Source of the DNA: Cytophagales bacterium
Lineage (GTDB): Bacteria > Bacteroidota > Bacteroidia > Cytophagales > Cyclobacteriaceae
DNA: 49,524 nt
Direction of reading: 5' to 3'
Assembly: GCA_025358885.1 (NCBI GenBank)
Contig: JANYHW010000008.1
Coordinates: 1 to 49,524, forward strand
Below, piece by piece: positions 16,286 through 23,670 of this stretch. A program made the position numbers and the translations under genes. How positions within the stretch are numbered: position 1 is the stretch's first letter; every line of letters starts with the position of its first letter. The notes under the pieces were generated by a model. That model was not told the origin of the DNA and searched no databases. It worked only from the letters and a program-made list of their open reading frames with translations.

Positions 16286-16322
16286 ATGGCATTTCCTGAT
16301 AAATTGCCATTCCTATGGCAAT
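16286..16322 (+). promoter_or_regulatory. Mutually exclusive hairpins over the pyrE start codon
   Basis: ATTGCCAT (16303-16310) and ATGGCAAT (16315-16322) form a perfect 8-bp stem with a TCCT loop, and the start codon is the first triplet of the right arm. Upstream ATGGCA (16286-16291) can pair with TGCCAT (16305-16310) instead, which would free the start. The pairing is read directly from the sequence; a regulatory role is inference. Confidence 0.5.
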
Positions 16323-16959
16323 CCATATTAATGAAACCACGGCCGGTCCTGTTGCTTCCAAATTGATGGAAATCGGAGCCATCAAACTGAACCACGAAAA
16401 ACCCTTCACCTGGAGCAGTGGATGGAAATCCCCAATCTATTGCGACAACCGGTTGAGCCTTTCCTATCCTCCAGTTCGGACCTTCATTAAAGTTGCTATG
16501 GCCGATGTGATCCGCAAGAAATTCGGGAGGGCTCAATTGGTAGCTGGCGTGGCAACAGCTGGAATTCCTCAGGGAGTGTTGGTGGCCGACGAATTGAAGC
16601 TGCCCTTCGCCTACGTAAGACCTAAACCGAAAGACCATGGAATGGAGAATCTGATAGAGGGGAAAGTAGAGAAAGGCCAGTCGGTTGTCCTGATTGAGGA
16701 CCTGATTTCAACCGGGGGAAGTTCCCTGAAGGCGGTTACTGCACTGCGGGAAGCCGGCGCCAAGATCGCGGGAATGGTGGCCATCTTCACGTATGGATTC
16801 GATGCAGCGGTAACAAGCTTTGAAAAGGAAAATGTGGACCTTGTTTGCCTAAGTGATTTTAATCACCTCCTTCAGGAGGCGTTGAGCAAGAAATTCATTA
16901 ATGAAGACCAACTGAAATATATTAAGGCCTGGCGTTCTGATCCGGCACAATGGAAATAG
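16315..16959 (+). CDS. pyrE: Orotate phosphoribosyltransferase
   Basis: PyrE makes orotidine monophosphate from orotate and PRPP in de novo pyrimidine synthesis. The 214-residue length is normal. Motifs are FTWSSGWKSPIYCDNRLS near the N terminus, VAGVATAGIPQGVLVADEL, YVRPKPKDHG (the flexible catalytic loop) and the PRPP-binding VVLIEDLISTGGSSLKAV. The ATG at 16315 fits the family start and lies in a strong hairpin. The gene is followed by pfk, with little or no spacing, so the two are probably cotranscribed. Confidence 0.97.
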   Translation: MAIHINETTAGPVASKLMEIGAIKLNHEKPFTWSSGWKSPIYCDNRLSLSYPPVRTFIKVAMADVIRKKFGRAQLVAGVATAGIPQGVLVADELKLPFAYVRPKPKDHGMENLIEGKVEKGQSVVLIEDLISTGGSSLKAVTALREAGAKIAGMVAIFTYGFDAAVTSFEKENVDLVCLSDFNHLLQEALSKKFINEDQLKYIKAWRSDPAQWK

Positions 16960-16967
16960 CGACAACA

Positions 16968-18068
16968 ATGGAGAAAAAAAACAAAATTCTGGTACTCACC
17001 GGTGGTGGTGACTGCCCTGGTCTCAATGCGGTGATCCGCGGAATAGCCAAACGGGCCCGAAAGGAAAAAGATTGGGAAGTGTATGGAAGCATTGAGGCCT
17101 TCAATGGTGTCTTTAGCGAACCTACAGAAATCATCAAGCTTAACCGGCGTGCAACGGCAGGAATTCATGTCCGGGGAGGTACAATCCTGAAAACCACCAA
17201 CAAGGGCAACCCGATGAAATTTCCGATGCCCCAACCGGATGGTACATTCAAGATCATCGACCGCACACAAGAGCTGGTGGACAGGATCAAGAAACTTGGC
17301 TTCGAAGCTGTGATCAACATCGGCGGCGACGGCTCACAGCGGATTTCACAAGCCCTTCATGAGAAAGGACTGAATATCATTGGTGTCCCGAAAACCATAG
17401 ATAACGATTTGTCCGCTACAGACCTTACGTTCGGTTTTCAGACAGCTGTGCAAATTGCGACAGACAGTTTTGATAAATTGGTCACCACCGCCGAGAGTCA
17501 CCACCGGGTGATGATCATGGAAGTGATGGGACGCGATGCGGGATGGATTGCCTTGCACACCGCTATTGCAGGAGGCGCTGAGGTGTGCCTCATTCCCGAA
17601 ATACCCTACGACATCAACAAGGTTGTCAAACGCATCAACCTTCGCTACAGGGGTGGAAGAGGGTTTGTCAATATCGTCGTCTCGGAAGGGGCTAAGCCAA
17701 AAGATGGAACCGTGACTGCCACCGCAGGAGAAAAAGGTTCTGAACATGTCCGGTTAGGTGGCGTTGCTTACCAACTTTCAAGACAACTAAAGGACGCTGG
17801 CTGTCACGCAGAAATTCGTGAAACCGTGTTGGGTCATGTTCAACGTGGTGGAAGCCCCCTTGCCTTTGACAGAGTTCTCGCATCCCTCTTTGGCGTACAT
17901 GCTTTTGAGTTGGCACTTCAGAAAAAATTCGGGCGCATGGTATCTTATAAAAACAATACCATCACATCGGTCACCCTGGAAGAAGCCACCAAAGAACCGA
18001 GCTTTGTAAACAAGAGCTCCTATATCGTGAAGGCCGCCAAAGGGCTAGGCATAGCTTTTGGCGATTGA
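16968..18068 (+). CDS. pfkA: 6-phosphofructokinase, group III-like
   Basis: This enzyme phosphorylates fructose 6-phosphate in glycolysis. It is longer than the 320-residue E. coli PfkA (366 residues from ATG 16968, 372 from the in-frame ATG at 16950, which overlaps pyrE). ATG 16968 is preferred because the fold starts at once with KILVLTGGGDCPGLNAVIR. Key residues, counted from 16968, are GGDG at 119-122 and Lys142 in GVPKTIDND. These correspond to E. coli positions 104 and 124: Gly104 is the ATP-type residue and Lys124 the PPi-type residue. The GFQTAV, MEVMGRDAGWIA and QRGGSPLAFDR motifs are normal. The pattern fits the mixed-substrate group III seen in Actinobacteria. The phosphate donor is probably ATP, but this is not certain. 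Confidence 0.93.
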   Translation: MEKKNKILVLTGGGDCPGLNAVIRGIAKRARKEKDWEVYGSIEAFNGVFSEPTEIIKLNRRATAGIHVRGGTILKTTNKGNPMKFPMPQPDGTFKIIDRTQELVDRIKKLGFEAVINIGGDGSQRISQALHEKGLNIIGVPKTIDNDLSATDLTFGFQTAVQIATDSFDKLVTTAESHHRVMIMEVMGRDAGWIALHTAIAGGAEVCLIPEIPYDINKVVKRINLRYRGGRGFVNIVVSEGAKPKDGTVTATAGEKGSEHVRLGGVAYQLSRQLKDAGCHAEIRETVLGHVQRGGSPLAFDRVLASLFGVHAFELALQKKFGRMVSYKNNTITSVTLEEATKEPSFVNKSSYIVKAAKGLGIAFGD

Positions 18069-18098
18069 ACGAAACTCTTACCCATAACTATTTATCAA

Positions 18099-19283
18099 AT
18101 GAAAACATTGAATGACATTAACTTTACAGGAAAGCGCGCCCTCATCCGTGTTGACTTCAACGTACCTCTGGATAAGAGTTTCCACGTCACAGACGACAAC
18201 CGGATTCGCGCGACCATACCTACTATTGCCTTCATTCTGAAAAACGGTGGAAGCTGTGTGCTAATGTCGCACCTGGGCAGACCAAAAGATGGACCAGATG
18301 CAAAATACTCTCTTAAACATACAATGACGACCCTGGAGAAACTCCTGGGTCGTTCGGTTCAGTTTGCCAACGACTGCATAGGAGACGAGGCCAAAACGAA
18401 ATCATCAGGACTAAAAGCAGGCGAAGTTTTGCTCCTGGAAAATCTCCGGTTTTACAAAGAAGAGGAAAAAGGCGATCAGGGGTTTGCGGAAAAGTTATCG
18501 AAGCTGGGGGATATTTATGTGAATGACGCATTTGGTACTGCACACCGTGCACATGCCTCCACCACGATCGTTGCACAGTTCTTCAAAGAAAACTGCGCCG
18601 GTCTTGTCATGGCCGCCGAACTGAGCAATGCCAAAAAAGTGATGGAAAATGCGGCCAGGCCTTTCACAGCAATTATGGGCGGAGCCAAAATATCCGACAA
18701 GATCCTCATCATCGAGCAACTCCTCGACAAAGTCAACCACCTCATCATCGGCGGCGGTATGTCATACACATTCTTTAAGGCGCTTGGCGGAAACATCGGA
18801 AAGTCGCTTGTAGAAGAAGATAAACTTGCTCTCGCGAAAGAACTGATACAAAAGGCCAAGGTCAAGGGTGTAGAACTTCACCTCCCCATCGATTCCATAG
18901 CGGGCGACAAATTTGATGCAGCCGCCAATACCCAGGTTGTTAGCAATACCTCCATTCCTGATGGATGGATGGGCCTGGATATTGGACCTCAGGCTCAGGC
19001 CGTATTTTCGAAAGTGATTGAAAGTTCGAAGACTATCCTGTGGAATGGCCCTATGGGTGTCTTTGAAATGAAGAAATTTGAAGCCGGGACAAAATCTGTG
19101 GCCGAAGCCGTTGTTCGCGCAACAGAAAAAGGCGCCTTTTCTTTAATTGGTGGCGGTGATTCGGCAGCGGCTGTAGCTCAATTCGGATTTAGCGATAAGG
19201 TGAGCTATGTTTCTACCGGTGGAGGTGCACTGCTGGAGTACTTCGAGGGCAAGGTGTTGCCAGGCGTGAAAGCCCTGGATTAA
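18099..19283 (+). CDS. pgk: Phosphoglycerate kinase
   Basis: Pgk transfers phosphate from 1,3-bisphosphoglycerate to ADP in glycolysis. The 394-residue length is normal. Visible motifs are the N-terminal ALIRVDFNVPLD, SHLGRPK, LLLENLRFYKEEEKGD, YVNDAFGTAHRAHAST, GGAKISDKI and the C-terminal GGGDSAAAVAQFG. It follows pfk after 30 bases, so pyrE-pfk-pgk may be one transcript. Confidence 0.98.
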   Translation: MKTLNDINFTGKRALIRVDFNVPLDKSFHVTDDNRIRATIPTIAFILKNGGSCVLMSHLGRPKDGPDAKYSLKHTMTTLEKLLGRSVQFANDCIGDEAKTKSSGLKAGEVLLLENLRFYKEEEKGDQGFAEKLSKLGDIYVNDAFGTAHRAHASTTIVAQFFKENCAGLVMAAELSNAKKVMENAARPFTAIMGGAKISDKILIIEQLLDKVNHLIIGGGMSYTFFKALGGNIGKSLVEEDKLALAKELIQKAKVKGVELHLPIDSIAGDKFDAAANTQVVSNTSIPDGWMGLDIGPQAQAVFSKVIESSKTILWNGPMGVFEMKKFEAGTKSVAEAVVRATEKGAFSLIGGGDSAAAVAQFGFSDKVSYVSTGGGALLEYFEGKVLPGVKALD

Positions 19284-19335
19284 CGTGCCTCAAAAGCTGA
19301 TGCACGGCCAGACCGGAATTTCCAAGTTGTGATTT

Positions 19336-20322
19336 ATGGCTAAGTCTCCATGGACTCAACGACGCTTGCTTTTGATTATGGGTGCTGTCCTGGTACTCTC
19401 ATCAATAGTTTTCTTTCAATATTCTAGAACTCCGCAGGGCAACACGAATGAGCTGCCTAAGTCAGACAAAAAAAAGGTATGGGTAGCACCTGACACGGCA
19501 TCCATTCCAAAAAGCAAGGAAGGTGACCGCATCCGGTACGGTCGGGATTTAATCGTTCGCACCTCAAAGTACCTGGGTCCGCAAGGCCTGGTGATGAACA
19601 TCAGCAATGGGATGAACTGCCAGAATTGTCACCTTGAAGCTGGCACAAAAGCATTTGGTAACAACTACGGATCGGTGGCCTCCACCTACCCGCTCTTCAG
19701 ACCACGGTCGGGAAGGTTAGAATCGATTGAAAAAAGAATCAACGATTGCCTGGAACGAAGCCTGAATGGCAAACCGCTCGATTCACTGTCAAAGGAAATG
19801 AGGGCAATAGTTGCCTACATGGAATGGCTCGGACACGATATTCCCAAAGGACATAGAGCAATGGGTTCGGGGTTGGTTGAACTTCCCTGGTTGACCCGGG
19901 CGGCAGATCCCGCGAGGGGAAAGAGTATCTACATTCAGAAATGTCAAATCTGTCATGGCAACAAAGGAGAAGGATTAAAAATATCCATAGATGGGCCTTA
20001 CATCTATCCTCCCATGTGGGGAGAAAACAGTTTCAATACGGCCGCCGGTTTATATCGCATCTCCAACCTGGCGAAGTACGTCCGGGCCAATATGCCCAAT
20101 GGGGCGACCTATGAAAAACCGATACTTTCAGAGGAAGAGTCGTGGGACATTGCTGCTTACGTGGTGAGTCTCCCGAGGCCGAAGAAATATTTCCGGCAGG
20201 ATTGGCCTAATATCCTGTTGAAGCCGATAGATCATCCGTTCGGGCCGTATGCAGACAAGTTTGATGAAGAGCAGCACAAATTCGGCCCCTTTATACCTAT
20301 CGCGAAAGCAACAAGAAACTAA
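19336..20322 (+). CDS. Dihaem cytochrome c, TsdA-like (thiosulfate dehydrogenase family)
   Basis: This 328-residue protein is anchored by an N-terminal transmembrane segment (residues 10-28) and has two haem c sites, CQNCH (95-99) and CQICH (203-207). After the first haem comes YPLFRPRSGRLESIEKRIND followed by Cys138 in DCLERSLNG. This matches the TsdA pattern, where haem 1 has a His/Cys ligand pair. The second domain has Met253 in RANMPNG as a plausible distal ligand of haem 2. TsdA oxidises thiosulfate to tetrathionate, or the reverse, in the periplasm. The family call is from motifs only; an alternative is a generic dihaem cytochrome of a short respiratory chain. A DsrE-like sulfur-related gene follows. 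Confidence 0.7.
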   Translation: MAKSPWTQRRLLLIMGAVLVLSSIVFFQYSRTPQGNTNELPKSDKKKVWVAPDTASIPKSKEGDRIRYGRDLIVRTSKYLGPQGLVMNISNGMNCQNCHLEAGTKAFGNNYGSVASTYPLFRPRSGRLESIEKRINDCLERSLNGKPLDSLSKEMRAIVAYMEWLGHDIPKGHRAMGSGLVELPWLTRAADPARGKSIYIQKCQICHGNKGEGLKISIDGPYIYPPMWGENSFNTAAGLYRISNLAKYVRANMPNGATYEKPILSEEESWDIAAYVVSLPRPKKYFRQDWPNILLKPIDHPFGPYADKFDEEQHKFGPFIPIAKATRN

Positions 20323-20333
20323 TTGTGATACTT

Positions 20334-20762
20334 ATGAAATATTTTATCCTAACCCTTTCCACTATCTTATCGCTCACCGTTTCAGCACAACGCCCAAGTG
20401 AGGTAGTTGATACCAAAGACCACAAAATCGTCATGCAGTTCTCGGTAGGCGATTCACTGGAGCAAGTATCTATCATCGGACAAGTAGGAAACATCCGTAC
20501 CGCGTGGCCCAATGCAACGATTGAGGTGGTGTGTCACAGTTCAGGGTTGGACTTGCTTACAACAAAAAAATCAAAGGCTGCCAAATCGATAGAAGAGCTG
20601 TCTTCGAAAGGTGTTGTCTTTGCTGCCTGCAATAACACCATGCGCCGGAGGAACCTGAAGAAAGAGGACATGGTGCCTGCGGCCGTTATAGTACCCTCCG
20701 GCATGTTGGAATTGGTCACGAAACAGGAAGAGGGTTGGGCTTACCTTAAAGGCGCTCACTGA
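20334..20762 (+). CDS. DsrE/DsrF-like family protein, exported
   Basis: This protein of about 142 residues has a signal peptide ending in TVSAQ and one DsrE-like domain. Typical features are the opening strand HKIVMQFSVGD, the central ATIEVVCHSSGLDLL, VVFAACNNTMRRRNL with a Cys in the position where DsrE-family proteins hold persulfide, and the C-terminal PSGMLELVTKQEEGWAYLKG. ATG 20334 is chosen because the signal peptide starts there; the GTG at 20325 is in frame but adds three residues. It lies 11 bases after the TsdA-like gene. Exported DsrE domains may bind or relay sulfane sulfur. The gene ends 19 bases before the convergent recQ. Confidence 0.85.
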   Translation: MKYFILTLSTILSLTVSAQRPSEVVDTKDHKIVMQFSVGDSLEQVSIIGQVGNIRTAWPNATIEVVCHSSGLDLLTTKKSKAAKSIEELSSKGVVFAACNNTMRRRNLKKEDMVPAAVIVPSGMLELVTKQEEGWAYLKGAH

Positions 20763-20781
20763 ACCAAATTTATTTTCAGAG

Positions 20782-22686
20782 TTAAGTCTTTCTCAACACC
20801 CAATACTCATCATACTTGATCAACCCCTGGTCCACCAACTCCCTGACGACCTCGATGAACAGGTGATGATCATGTGGATTAACTAACCGCTCTAATTCGT
20901 CCACAGTCATGGGTTTTTGGGAAAGCAATTGATTGACCCTCTGCTCATATTCTATAAATGATCCCTTATCATCCTTCTTTTTCTTTTCCATGCACACATC
21001 GCATTTGCCACACGTCTCGAAGGAGGGCTCATCAAAATAGTCCAGCATTACCTGCATGCGGCAACGGCGTGTCTGTTCAGCGAAGTCAATCATGGCCTCC
21101 GATTTAGCAAGGGCGAGGTCCCGCCGTTCCGACAATCTTTTGCTGTTCAATGACAGGTGTTGAGCATCCTGGCGTGCGACCACAAAAGTGATCTGAGGTT
21201 TCTCAGAGGCCGGCTCATAGGTAAGAATTTGAAGTTTTGAAAGCTGATCCAACAAAGCGGCTACCCCGGGCCCGGAGATCTTCAGGCTCTTGGCAATTGC
21301 ACTTTCTGCCAGCGGGACGAAATCTGAAAACAACTCTGCCCCGTGCAGTCGCAACAACGACTTAATCAAGGGATCGAATTTTTCATTGGCGACCTGAAAT
21401 TCGTAAAGCCGCGACTTGTCAATCTGGATGTGGACCCGTGAAGGACGATAGAAACTCTCGCTCAAAAGGACCAATCCCTCCTCTTCGAGCTTTTTCAATG
21501 CGGCAAAAGCAGCTGCTGATCGAAAACCAAACCGAACACAAAACTCCTCCAGGTCAAATTCGTAGCTCTCCCCTTCACTGCTTCCTTCTGCCACCTGGAA
21601 ATAATTGGCCAGCGCCTGGTATATCTTTTTGAGATACTCAATAGAGGGATGTGACTGCAGAACTTTGTTGCGCAGGGATGCTACATCCGATTCATGGAAG
21701 ACCAAAGCGGCGTATGACTTCTTGCTGTCCCGGCCAGCCCTTCCTGCTTCCTGGTAGTACGCTTCAAGGTTCTCCGGCAAGTCCATGTGAATCACCGCGC
21801 GAACATCTGGTTTATCGATCCCCATGCCAAATGCGTTGGTGGCAACCATTACCCGTTTTGCGTTGTTAATCCACTCCTCTTGTCTCAGCATCCTCGTGGC
21901 ATGCGTCAGCCCGGCATGATAAAAAGTCGTCTTGATGTTTTGTTGTTCAAGCCAGGCACTCATTTCCACTGCTCCTTTCCTGGACCGCATGTAAACGATC
22001 GCGCTTCCCGGAACATGCCGCAGGATTTCTAATAATTTCTTTTCCTTGTGTTCTGTTTTTCTAACTACGAAAGAAAGATTTTCTCGCGCGAAACTCTTTT
22101 GAAAGACAAGAGCATCATTCATTCCCAGTTTTTGGATGATGTCTTCTTTCACCACTTTGGTCGCGGTAGCCGTGAGGGCCAGAAAGCGGACATCCGTCTT
22201 TATCTCCCTCAACGATGCGATCTGCAAATACGGAGGACGAAAATCATATCCCCATTGAGAAATGCAGTGAGCCTCGTCAACGGCAATCAATGAAACATTC
22301 ATTTTGCGAAAGCGGGCCAGGAAGAGTTCAGTCTGCAATCTTTCCGGGGACAAGTATAAGAACTTGAACTTGCCATACACACAATTGTCAAGGGCAATGT
22401 CCATCTCGCGCCGTCCCATCCCGGAGTAAACGGCGAGGGCAGGAATTTGTCTGCTACGTAGTTGTTGCACCTGATCCTGCATCAGGGCAATTAGCGGGCT
22501 AATCACCAGCGTAATTCCCTCCAACATCATCCCGGGAACCTGAAAGCACACCGACTTACCCCCACCCGTAGGCAGGAGGGCAACTACATCCTTCTTCTCC
22601 AGGACTGCCTGAATAATTTCCCGCTGCGGGTTTCTGAAGTGCTGATGACCCCAATATTTTTGCAGGATGGATTCTGGTGACGACAA
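20782..22686 (-). CDS. recQ: ATP-dependent DNA helicase RecQ
   Basis: RecQ is a 3'-5' DNA helicase that acts in recombination and fork repair. The 634-residue protein has Walker A LLPTGGGKSV (about 37-46), DEAH in VDEAHCISQWGYDFRPPY, motif VI in YYQEAGRAGRDS, and a zinc-binding RQC region with four Cys in CRMQVMLDYF and CGKCDVC. A winged-helix segment follows, but the C-terminal HRDC domain looks absent or reduced. The start is TTG at 22686, since no in-frame ATG lies nearby. It is followed downstream on the minus strand by no gene; upstream it is 24 bases from the enoyl-CoA hydratase. Confidence 0.95.
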   Translation of the reverse strand: MSSPESILQKYWGHQHFRNPQREIIQAVLEKKDVVALLPTGGGKSVCFQVPGMMLEGITLVISPLIALMQDQVQQLRSRQIPALAVYSGMGRREMDIALDNCVYGKFKFLYLSPERLQTELFLARFRKMNVSLIAVDEAHCISQWGYDFRPPYLQIASLREIKTDVRFLALTATATKVVKEDIIQKLGMNDALVFQKSFARENLSFVVRKTEHKEKKLLEILRHVPGSAIVYMRSRKGAVEMSAWLEQQNIKTTFYHAGLTHATRMLRQEEWINNAKRVMVATNAFGMGIDKPDVRAVIHMDLPENLEAYYQEAGRAGRDSKKSYAALVFHESDVASLRNKVLQSHPSIEYLKKIYQALANYFQVAEGSSEGESYEFDLEEFCVRFGFRSAAAFAALKKLEEEGLVLLSESFYRPSRVHIQIDKSRLYEFQVANEKFDPLIKSLLRLHGAELFSDFVPLAESAIAKSLKISGPGVAALLDQLSKLQILTYEPASEKPQITFVVARQDAQHLSLNSKRLSERRDLALAKSEAMIDFAEQTRRCRMQVMLDYFDEPSFETCGKCDVCMEKKKKDDKGSFIEYEQRVNQLLSQKPMTVDELERLVNPHDHHLFIEVVRELVDQGLIKYDEYWVLRKT

Positions 22687-22710
22687 GGTGGTGTGATTAT
22701 TCTGGACCTA

Positions 22711-23484
22711 CTACCATGTCAGGGGTCGCTTGTCAAGAAAGGCGGTAATTCCTTTTTTACAATCTTCTGTTGCACGGGCATTGGCATTCTGTCTGGCAGC
22801 AAAGTCAAGCGCTTCTTCCAGGGATAAATGCTGCACATCTGCCATCATACTCTTTGTCAGTGCCAGGGATTGACCGGACGCACCCTGGATAAGACTCAGG
22901 GCAAAGTTCACAGTATCCACACGGAGATTGGATTTCTCCGATAGTCTATACACAATTCCAAGTCTATTGGCCTCCTCTGCGCTGATCAGGTTTCCGGTAA
23001 GGAGGAGTTCTTTGGCGCGAGCCTCACCAAGTTTTCTCAGGAGGAAGATCATGACCATGGCAGGTACGAACCCAATCTTTACTTCGGTATAACCGAATTT
23101 TGCCTCTGGAGCAGCAAAAACAAAGTCGCAGACTGTTATTAACCCACAACCACCCGCCAGGGCAGGTCCTTGCACTTCTGCAATTATCACTTTCTTCAGT
23201 TTGTACATCAGCAGAAGCAATTCCTTTAGATGGACTGAATCGGCAAGGTTTTCTTCATAGGAATTTTGCTGCAACTTCTGAAGATAGGCCAGGTCAGCGC
23301 CTGCACAAAATGCTTCACCATTGGCGCGAAGCACGATTACTTTTACAGAATCATCCCATTCAGCCATTGAAAATGCGCTCTTCAATTCGCCCACCATCTC
23401 CGGACTAAGGGCATTCCTTTTCTCGGGTCGGTTGAGGGTAATGGTTCCGATGCGGTTGTTAACAGAATATTCAATGAGGGCCAT
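22711..23484 (-). CDS. Enoyl-CoA hydratase/isomerase family protein
   Basis: This 257-residue crotonase-fold enzyme has the oxyanion-hole segments FCAGADLAYLQ and PALAGGCGLITVCDFVFA, followed by KFGYTEVKIGFVPAM. The catalytic Glu of hydratases is plausibly in the FGYTEVKIG region. In Bacteroidota such proteins often act in leucine or fatty acid breakdown (methylglutaconyl-CoA hydratase or enoyl-CoA hydratase), but the exact substrate cannot be read. It lies between recQ and comEC on the same strand, with no pathway partner nearby. Confidence 0.9.
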   Translation of the reverse strand: MALIEYSVNNRIGTITLNRPEKRNALSPEMVGELKSAFSMAEWDDSVKVIVLRANGEAFCAGADLAYLQKLQQNSYEENLADSVHLKELLLLMYKLKKVIIAEVQGPALAGGCGLITVCDFVFAAPEAKFGYTEVKIGFVPAMVMIFLLRKLGEARAKELLLTGNLISAEEANRLGIVYRLSEKSNLRVDTVNFALSLIQGASGQSLALTKSMMADVQHLSLEEALDFAARQNANARATEDCKKGITAFLDKRPLTW

Positions 23485-23670
23485 AAATGTTTATATCAGT
23501 TTAAAGATACTAAAAGACCGTACATTAGGAGACTTCATAATCTGTGCTAGTCCATTGACTCCACACGCTGGCGTTATGATTTTAGCGTGGTATTTAATCT
23601 GTGGCAAGTAACTGAAATTTCTTAGTCACAGGTTAGATAAATTCTCTCTGATGATCCTCTCGGTATCAGG

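Noticed and set aside
23485-23670. Possible RNA gene in the gap between the enoyl-CoA hydratase and comEC
   Set aside because: Only short inverted repeats (CACGCT/AGCGTG, CTGTG/CACAG) are visible; no tRNA-like or known RNA structure.
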